In this document: one piece after another, positions 7,213 through 11,119 of the stretch | Layout: each line of letters begins with the position of its first letter | How positions within the stretch are numbered: the stretch's first letter is position 1 | Source: Pseudomonadota bacterium | GTDB lineage: Bacteria; Pseudomonadota; Gammaproteobacteria; Xanthomonadales; Xanthomonadaceae | NCBI GenBank assembly: GCA_023444765.1 | Contig: JAEXLY010000220.1 | Location: forward strand, 1 to 11,119 | Direction of reading: 5' to 3' | DNA: 11,119 nucleotides | Made by a program: the position numbers and the translations under genes | The notes under the pieces: model-generated | Seen by the model: the letters and a program-made list of their open reading frames with translations, nothing else | What the model was told of the DNA's origin: nothing | Database searches by the model: none

Positions 7213-7770
7213 ATGGCGGAAGACGCACGCGCCATCCGCACCGCGCGGTCTGCCCGGTGGCGGACCATGGGCGCGCTCCTGCTTGCCGGCCTGTGCATGG
7301 CGGCCGCGTCCGCATCCCCCGTGCTGCCGGCGCACACGCTGGACGGGCGTGCCCTGCGCGTGCCGTCCGACCTGCCGGACCCACCCTCGCTGCTCGTCAT
7401 CGGCTACAGCCGCCGCTCGCGCACGCAGACCGCCGCGTGCCTGCGCCGGCTCGGGCACGATCCGCTGCTGCGCGAACGGCTGCGGATCTACCAGGTGGTT
7501 GGCCTCGGCAGCGCGCCGCGACTGCTGCGCGGCGCGATCGTGTCGGGCATCCGTCGGGAGGTGCCGGCCTCGCGCCATGCGCGCTTCCTGGTGATCGGCG
7601 AGGACGAGCCTGCGTGGAAAGCGGCCACCGGCGTCCGGGGCGACGATGACGCCCACCTGCTGCTGGTGGACGGGGCGCGCATCGTCTGGCGCGGCGGTTG
7701 CGACCCGACCACGGCCGGCACGCTGCACCAGTGGCTCCAGCGCGCTTCCGACGGCCGGGGCGTGCCATGA
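7213..7770 (+). CDS. Secreted thioredoxin-fold (ATP10/redoxin-like) protein without CXXC
   Basis: No precise function is assigned. From the ATG at 7213 it is 185 aa. An Arg-rich n-region (1-18), a hydrophobic stretch MGALLLAGLCMAAASA (19-34) and a likely cut after ASA predict export to the periplasm. The mature part opens with a short LDGRALRVP strand pair, then PSLLVIGYSRRSRTQTAACLR (59-79), where a redox protein would have CXXC. Only one Cys (77) remains there, with another at 163. Later segments (GAIVSGIRREVP, RFLVIGEDEPAWKAATGV, HLLLVDGARIVWRGG) resemble the GMRxGIPD and LLVDxxGxIxW pattern of ATP10-like thioredoxin-fold proteins, from memory only. Start is uncertain: 7090, 7129 (GCAGGG 8 nt upstream) and 7267 (signal peptide only) are in frame. 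It sits 149 bp after the permease and overlaps the kinase start by 4 nt, so it belongs to the operon. It may be a chaperone-like or sensory partner of the kinase rather than an oxidoreductase. Confidence 0.75.
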   Translation: MAEDARAIRTARSARWRTMGALLLAGLCMAAASASPVLPAHTLDGRALRVPSDLPDPPSLLVIGYSRRSRTQTAACLRRLGHDPLLRERLRIYQVVGLGSAPRLLRGAIVSGIRREVPASRHARFLVIGEDEPAWKAATGVRGDDDAHLLLVDGARIVWRGGCDPTTAGTLHQWLQRASDGRGVP

Positions 7771-9005
7771 TCGGCGCCGACCGCGACGGGCACGGGGATC
7801 GCAGGGTGGGATTCAAGCTGTCGACGCACTGGCTCCGCGCCGCGCCCGGTTCGATCGCCGCGCAGGAGCAGCGCGCGGGCCGTTCGCCCTGGCTGCCGAT
7901 GATCCACGTGGTGTGGTCGGTGTGGGTGTTCCTCACGCCCGCCTTCTCCGGCGGCGACTTCGGCTACTCGGCGCGGTGGGCGTGGCTGACCCTGCTGTCG
8001 TATCCGCTGTTCCTGTGGCTCTACACCTGCACCGTGTTCGCCGGCCCGCGCCTCGCCTACGCGGCCGCGCTGGGACTGGTCGCGCTGTGCCTGGCGCTGC
8101 TGCCCTGGTATCCCTCGGGACTGAGCTACTTCGTGTTCGGCTGCGTGATGCTGCAGCCGCGCCGCGGACGCGGCCTGCTGGGCTACCTGGCAGCGCTGCT
8201 GGCGCTCAACGCGCTGCTGCTGGGCTATGCGCTGCACATCGGCTATCCCTGGCAGGCGCTGGTGTGGATGCCGACGGTGACCGCAATCGTCGGCGTGGTG
8301 GTGATGATCGAACGCGTCAACCAGGAGCGCGACGCGGCACTGCGCCTGTCGCACGACGAAGTCAGGCGCCTGGCCTCGCTGGCCGAGCGCGAGCGCATCG
8401 GCCGCGACCTGCACGACCTGCTCGGCCACACCCTGTCCATGGTCGCGCTCAAGTCCGATCTCGCCGGCCGCCTGGTCGAACGCGACGCCGCCGCCGCGCG
8501 CCGCGAGATCGACGAGGTCAGCCGGATCGCGCGCGAGGCGCTGTCGCAGGTGCGGCGCGCGGTCAGCGGCATCCGCGCCGCCGGCATCGCCGCCGAGCTG
8601 GCCTCGGCCCGCCTGCTGCTGGAAACCGACGGCATCGCCTTCGACTACCGCCTCGAGGACGGCTTCAGCGGTGGCGCCCTGCCAGCCGGCGTCGAAAGCG
8701 CGCTGGCGATGACCGTGCGCGAGGCCGCGACCAACATCCAGCGCCACGCGCAGGCGCGGCGCGCCGAGGCCAGTTTCGGCATGGAAGGCGGCGAGGCGGT
8801 GCTGCGCATCGTCGACGATGGCCGCGGCGGGTCGATCGTGCCCGGCAACGGACTGTCGGGCATGCGCGAGCGCATCGAGGCGCTGCGCGGACGGCTGCGC
8901 ATCGGCAGCGGCGAACGCGGCGGCACCACCATCGAGGCGCGCGTGCCGCTGGCCGCGAACGACGATTCCGCCACGCCCGCGCACGACGCGCCCACCGCCA
9001 TGTAG
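7767..9005 (+). CDS. DesK-type membrane sensor histidine kinase
   Basis: This 412-aa inner-membrane kinase autophosphorylates on His216 and should pass the phosphate to the regulator encoded next. The N-terminal half has about five or six hydrophobic helices (roughly 44-60, 70-92, 97-113, 117-130, 137-157, 164-182) with little periplasmic loop, pointing to sensing within the membrane. A linker helix (183-210) leads to the HisKA_3 motif ERERIGRDLHDLLGHTLS (207-224). The HATPase domain follows, with N-box REAATNIQRHA (318-328) and G-boxes DDGRGG (350-355) and GNGLSGMRERIEAL (360-373). The ATG at 7767 overlaps the previous stop as ATGA. An in-frame GTG at 7806 is an alternative that would remove 13 polar residues. 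A low-complexity tail of about 16 residues follows the HATPase domain. The gene order with the ABC-2 exporter suggests it monitors membrane state or membrane-active compounds, by analogy with LnrJ and YvfT. Confidence 0.93.
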   Translation: MIGADRDGHGDRRVGFKLSTHWLRAAPGSIAAQEQRAGRSPWLPMIHVVWSVWVFLTPAFSGGDFGYSARWAWLTLLSYPLFLWLYTCTVFAGPRLAYAAALGLVALCLALLPWYPSGLSYFVFGCVMLQPRRGRGLLGYLAALLALNALLLGYALHIGYPWQALVWMPTVTAIVGVVVMIERVNQERDAALRLSHDEVRRLASLAERERIGRDLHDLLGHTLSMVALKSDLAGRLVERDAAAARREIDEVSRIAREALSQVRRAVSGIRAAGIAAELASARLLLETDGIAFDYRLEDGFSGGALPAGVESALAMTVREAATNIQRHAQARRAEASFGMEGGEAVLRIVDDGRGGSIVPGNGLSGMRERIEALRGRLRIGSGERGGTTIEARVPLAANDDSATPAHDAPTAM

Positions 9006-9010
9006 GGGCG
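9001..9010 (+). repeat. Decamer TGTAGGGGCG carrying the kinase stop codon, copy 1
   Basis: The kinase TAG stop (9003-9005) lies inside TGTAGGGGCG. The identical decamer carries the stop of the response regulator at 9728-9737. The GTAG-plus-hairpin form recalls GTAG-type REP elements described in Stenotrophomonas, but this is a resemblance only. Confidence 0.45.
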
Positions 9011-9082
9011 GCTTGCGCCGCCGGCGGTCGGGGCGGGGATGCCCGCCGCATCCCGGCGCTGCCGGCCCCGGGACATCGGGGC
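9007..9082 (+). other. Three tandem hairpins between kinase and response regulator
   Basis: Three perfect inverted repeats follow one another in this 124-bp gap. GGCGGC-TTGC-GCCGCC spans 9007-9022, GGGATGC-CCGCC-GCATCCC spans 9036-9054, and GCCCCG-GGACAT-CGGGGC spans 9065-9082. None is followed by a T-tract, so simple intrinsic termination is unlikely. They may slow decay of the upstream mRNA, reduce read-through to the regulator, or be a REP-like element. High GC makes chance stems common, but three in a row without mismatches is more than usual. Confidence 0.6.
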
Positions 9083-9129
9083 GACGGGAACTGCTAACGT
9101 TCGGGAATGCCGGCGCCCCGCCTCGACCG

Positions 9130-9732
9130 ATGATCCGCATCCTGCTCGCCGAGGACCAGGCGATGCTGCGCGGCGCGCTGGCCGCACTGCTGGGCATGGA
9201 GTCCGACATCGAGGTGGCCGGCACCGCGGGCGACGGCGAAACCGCCTGGCGCGAGCTGCAGCGGCTGCGGCCCGACATCCTGGTCACCGACATCGAGATG
9301 CCCGGGCTGACCGGCCTGGAACTCGCGCAACGCATCCAGCGGCACGAACTGCCGGTGAAGGTGGTGATCGTCACCACTTTCGCGCGCGGCGGATTCCTGC
9401 GCCGCGCCCTCGACGCCGGGGTCTCGGGCTACCTGCTCAAGGACGCACCGGCCGAGCAGCTGGCCGATGCCCTGCGCCAGGTGCACCGCGGCGGCCGCGC
9501 GATCGACCCGCAGCTGGCGCTGGAAGCCTGGGGCGAAGCCGATCCGCTGAGCGAGCGCGAACGCCAGGCCCTGCGCCTGGCCGGCGAAGGCCTCACGGCC
9601 GGGGAGATCGCGGCGCGCCTGCAGCTCTCGCACGGCACCGTGCGCAACTACCTGTCCGAGGCGATCGGCAAGCTCGGCGTCGGCAACCGGATCGAGGCCT
9701 ACCGCCTGGCGCGCGAGAGGGGCTGGCTGTAG
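9130..9732 (+). CDS. NarL/DesR-type response regulator
   Basis: This 200-aa cytoplasmic transcription factor is the partner of the upstream DesK-type kinase. The receiver domain (1-120) has the acidic pair Glu8-Asp9, phosphoacceptor Asp54 in LVTDIEMPGLTG, conserved Thr82/Thr83 and Lys104 (YLLKDAP). The LuxR-type helix-turn-helix is at about 138-198, with PLSERERQALRLAGEG, GEIAARLQLSHGTVRNYLSEAIGKLG and the DesR-like end RIEAYRLARERGWL. All catalytic positions are present and the length is normal for DesR. The ATG at 9130 is the only good start before the conserved IRILLAEDQ, though its upstream sequence lacks a clear Shine-Dalgarno. It lies 124 bp after the kinase, with three hairpins between. 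It likely binds inverted half-sites near the exporter promoter at 5211-5393. That binding is inference. Confidence 0.95.
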   Translation: MIRILLAEDQAMLRGALAALLGMESDIEVAGTAGDGETAWRELQRLRPDILVTDIEMPGLTGLELAQRIQRHELPVKVVIVTTFARGGFLRRALDAGVSGYLLKDAPAEQLADALRQVHRGGRAIDPQLALEAWGEADPLSERERQALRLAGEGLTAGEIAARLQLSHGTVRNYLSEAIGKLGVGNRIEAYRLARERGWL

Positions 9733-9742
9733 GGGCGCGCCC
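9728..9742 (+). repeat. Decamer TGTAGGGGCG with palindrome GGGCGCGCCC, copy 2
   Basis: The regulator stop codon TAG (9730-9732) is inside TGTAGGGGCG (9728-9737), identical to the decamer at the kinase stop. It runs into the perfect palindrome GGGCGCGCCC (9733-9742). There is no T-tract. Confidence 0.4.
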
Positions 9743-9779
9743 GGCGCTGCGTACACTGCCGCCACATCCCGCGCAGCAT

Positions 9780-9783
9780 GGAG
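9780..9783 (+). promoter_or_regulatory. Ribosome binding site supporting the 9790 start
   Basis: GGAG at 9780-9783 is 6 nt upstream of the ATG at 9790. It overlaps the alternative in-frame ATG at 9778, which itself has no purine-rich sequence upstream. Confidence 0.55.
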
Positions 9784-9789
9784 ACCGTC

Positions 9790-10215
9790 ATGACCGCCAG
9801 CATCCCGGCAAGCTACCGCATCGTCGCCGTCCTGGGGTTCGCCTGGAACCTGCTCGGCGTCGCCATGTTCTTCATGCAGACCGGGCTGGATCCGGTCGAG
9901 GTCGCCGCACTGCCGGAACAGCAGCGCATGGTGCACGAGGCGATGCCGAAGTGGCTGGCCGTGTTCTACGGCATCGCCGTGTTCGCCGGCCTGCTCGGAT
10001 CGCTTGGCCTGCTGCTGCGCCGGCGCTGGTCGATCCCGGTGCTGGCGGTCTCGCTGGCGGCGGTGCTGGTGCAGATGTCCGTGCTCTACCTGGTGACCCC
10101 GGCCTGGCAGGCGTCCGGCGCGCCCGGCGCGGCGATGAGCCTGCTGATCGCCGCCATCGCCGCGTTCCTGCTGGTCTACGCGCAGCGCGCCTCGACACGC
10201 GGATGGCTGCGCTGA
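9790..10215 (+). CDS. Small four-helix membrane protein of unknown function
   Basis: This 141-aa inner-membrane protein has four hydrophobic stretches: RIVAVLGFAWNLLGVAMFFM, WLAVFYGIAVFAGLLGSLGLLL, IPVLAVSLAAVLVQMSVLYLV and AMSLLIAAIAAFLLVYA. The loop between helices 1 and 2 (GLDPVEVAALPEQQRMVHEAMPKW) is polar and faces one side. A basic LLRRRW segment precedes helix 3, and the protein ends RASTRGWLR. The pattern matches small uncharacterised proteins common in Xanthomonadaceae and related groups, judged from memory. No catalytic motif is visible. The ATG at 9790 has GGAG 6 nt upstream. It follows the response regulator by 57 bp and could be the last gene of that operon or stand alone, with TACACT (9752-9757) as a possible weak -10. 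Its 3' end overlaps the convergent azoreductase gene by 40 nt. Confidence 0.85.
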   Translation: MTASIPASYRIVAVLGFAWNLLGVAMFFMQTGLDPVEVAALPEQQRMVHEAMPKWLAVFYGIAVFAGLLGSLGLLLRRRWSIPVLAVSLAAVLVQMSVLYLVTPAWQASGAPGAAMSLLIAAIAAFLLVYAQRASTRGWLR

Positions 10216-10934
10216 TCCGGCAGCGCGTCGTTGGTTGAGCGCGCGTCCGCCGCGACCGGCGCGGACATCTCCGCCAGCAGCGCGTCGGCCAGCGCGTCGA
10301 CGCGCGCCATCGCACCGGCCACCGATGCGGCCAGGCGCTCGCCACCGAACTCCTCGTACTCCACCGCGATGGCGTGGACTTCGTCGATGCCGATGAAGCC
10401 CAGCGCGGTGCGCAGGTGCGGCTCGAGGTGGTTCATGTGCGCCAGCGGGCCGCCGGCGTCCATGCCATGGCCGCCGCGCGAGGACAGCACCACCACGCGC
10501 CGCCGGCGCTCGCTGAGCAGCGGCACGTAGGGATCGGCCCGCGATGGATCGAACCGCACGGTCCGCCCGATCCGGACCACGCTGTCCACCCAGGCCTTGA
10601 GCGGCGCCGGCATGCCGAAGTTGTAGAGCGGCGCACCGATCACCAGCAGGTCGCTGTCGATGAGCTCGTCGACCAGCGCGTCGCTCTGGGCCAGGCGATC
10701 GCGCATCGCTGCATCGCGGCGCTCGACGGGGGTGAACTCGGCGCGGATCCAGTCGTGGTCGACCAGGCGCGGCGGCGACGCGGCCAGGTCGCGGTAACGC
10801 ACCGGATCGCCGGGACGCGCCGCGCGCCAGCGGCTGACGAACCGGTCGCTCATGGCGCGGGTGTAGGAACCGCGCGGTTCGATGCCCCGGCGACCGGGGC
10901 GGGCACTGGCATCCAGATGCAGGAGACGGATCAT
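10176..10934 (-). CDS. azoR: FMN-dependent NADH-azoreductase / quinone reductase family
   Basis: This 252-aa flavodoxin-like reductase would use FMN and NAD(P)H for two-electron reduction of quinones and azo compounds in the cytoplasm. The N-terminal strand MIRLLHLDAS leads to the phosphate-binding loop, then PRGSYTRAMSDRFVSRW. APLYNFGMPAPLKAWVD (101-117) is the family signature, and SSRGGHG (151-157) is the second FMN contact loop. Two oddities stand out. Between LDAS and PRG there is a nine-residue insertion, ARPGRRGIE (11-19), where relatives I recall go straight from DAS to PRG. The protein also ends with a polar tail of about 30 residues beyond the usual length of about 200, reading into the convergent neighbour. 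The ATG at 10934 has GAGG 5 nt upstream. A LysR-type regulator starts divergently 117 bp away, a common arrangement for inducible quinone reductases. The inserted loop may change flavin binding, so activity is not certain. Confidence 0.88.
   Translation of the reverse strand: MIRLLHLDASARPGRRGIEPRGSYTRAMSDRFVSRWRAARPGDPVRYRDLAASPPRLVDHDWIRAEFTPVERRDAAMRDRLAQSDALVDELIDSDLLVIGAPLYNFGMPAPLKAWVDSVVRIGRTVRFDPSRADPYVPLLSERRRRVVVLSSRGGHGMDAGGPLAHMNHLEPHLRTALGFIGIDEVHAIAVEYEEFGGERLAASVAGAMARVDALADALLAEMSAPVAADARSTNDALPDQRSHPRVEARCA
10867..10904. repeat. Palindrome and hairpin inside the azoreductase coding region
   Basis: GAACCGCGCGGTTC (10867-10880) is a perfect 14-bp palindrome preceded by GTAG (10863-10866). 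It is followed at once by the hairpin GCCCCGG-CGA-CCGGGGC (10884-10900). The 27 nt at 10878-10904 encode the nine extra residues of the azoreductase, so the hairpin coincides with the insertion. GTAG followed by stem-loops resembles REP-type elements of Stenotrophomonas, but identity is unproven. Confidence 0.55.
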
Positions 10935-10960
10935 TCGGGCCTCGTCAGGTTAGGATTTCT

Positions 10961-10976
10961 CACGGCGTCTGCCGTG
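10961..10976. promoter_or_regulatory. Inverted repeat CACGGC-GTCT-GCCGTG, candidate LysR operator
   Basis: A perfect 6-bp inverted repeat with a 4-bp spacer lies in the divergent azoreductase/LysR intergenic region, 26 bp upstream of the azoreductase ATG. If the promoter at 10983-11012 is right, it would lie just past the transcription start. A LysR-type binding site or a leader hairpin are both possible. Confidence 0.4.
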
Positions 10977-10982
10977 GCCAGC

Positions 10983-11012
10983 ACCCTATTCCCCCGGATA
11001 CACGGGCGACAA
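10983..11012 (-). promoter_or_regulatory. Possible azoreductase promoter
   Basis: On the minus strand, TTGTCG (11007-11012) and TAGGGT (10983-10988) are 18 bp apart and resemble -35 and -10 boxes (4/6 and 3/6 matches). They lie in the only notably AT-enriched stretch of the window (about 11009-11050 on its upstream side). The match is weak. Confidence 0.3.
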
Positions 11013-11051
11013 ACGATCTTTTCTTTCCCCATGCATGAGACATATTGAATC

Positions 11052-11119
11052 ATGAGTCGCCGCCTGCCGTCGCTGTCCGCGCTGCGCGTGTTCGAGGCGA
11101 CCGCGCGCCTGGGCAGCGC
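11052..11119 (+). CDS. LysR-family transcriptional regulator, 5' fragment
   Basis: The first 22 codons are present and the gene runs off the window. The N-terminus MSRRLPSLSALRVFEATAR is the typical start of a LysR-type winged helix-turn-helix, closest in style to the GcvA-like group (RRLPPLNALRxFEAAAR). It starts 117 bp from the divergent azoreductase gene, so it probably regulates that gene and itself. No clear Shine-Dalgarno precedes the ATG. CATATT at 11041-11046 could be a -10 box, which would make the message nearly leaderless, but no good -35 was seen. Confidence 0.8.
   Translation, partial: MSRRLPSLSALRVFEATARLGS

Noticed and set aside
9007..9082. Intrinsic terminator between kinase and regulator
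   Set aside because: None of the three hairpins is followed by a T-rich tract on either strand.

Overview
The window is very GC-rich (roughly 70% by eye). Its protein sequences, codon use and intergenic repeats look like a gammaproteobacterium of the Xanthomonadaceae/Lysobacteraceae (Lysobacter, Luteimonas or Stenotrophomonas-like). That placement comes from general resemblance and was not tested by any search. Nothing in the window looks like an insertion sequence, a prophage, a CRISPR array or an RNA gene.

Layout. Positions 1-435 hold a three-copy tandem intergenic repeat of about 153 bp, each copy with a strong hairpin and a short-loop G-quadruplex motif. Positions 454-5210, on the minus strand and read right to left, are an export operon: a membrane-anchored HlyD/RND-type periplasmic adaptor, a MacB/LolD-type ATPase, and two different FtsX/MacB-type permeases. 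Together these form a split MacAB-like pump with no outer-membrane partner in the window. A 183-bp divergent intergenic region (5211-5393) with several inverted repeats separates it from a plus-strand operon (5394-9732): an ABC-2-type ATPase, its ABC-2 permease, a secreted thioredoxin-fold protein lacking CXXC, a DesK-type histidine kinase and a NarL/DesR-type response regulator. The first four genes are tightly packed, with ATGA overlaps at two junctions. The response regulator follows after 124 bp that hold three consecutive hairpins. A small four-helix membrane protein (9790-10215) follows and overlaps tail-to-tail with a minus-strand FMN-dependent azoreductase/quinone reductase (10176-10934). 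A LysR-type regulator starts divergently from the azoreductase at 11052 and is cut by the window end.

How the genes may work together. The exporter plus DesK/DesR arrangement (ATPase, permease, kinase, regulator) matches the Bacillus LnrJK-LnrLMN and YvfRS-YvfTU type, where a membrane-sensing kinase turns on an ABC-2 exporter against membrane-active compounds. By inference, the kinase and regulator here control the adjacent ABC-2 exporter, and perhaps the divergent MacAB-like pump through the shared intergenic region. The azoreductase and LysR pair form a separate, probably electrophile- or quinone-responsive unit.

The most unusual points are the thioredoxin-fold protein inside the kinase-exporter operon, a nine-residue hairpin-encoded insertion in the FMN-binding loop of the azoreductase, the hairpins between kinase and regulator, and the G-quadruplex/hairpin repeats at the left edge. 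No wholly new system is evident. Most genes belong to recognisable families, and the novelty lies in their arrangement and in the small DNA elements.
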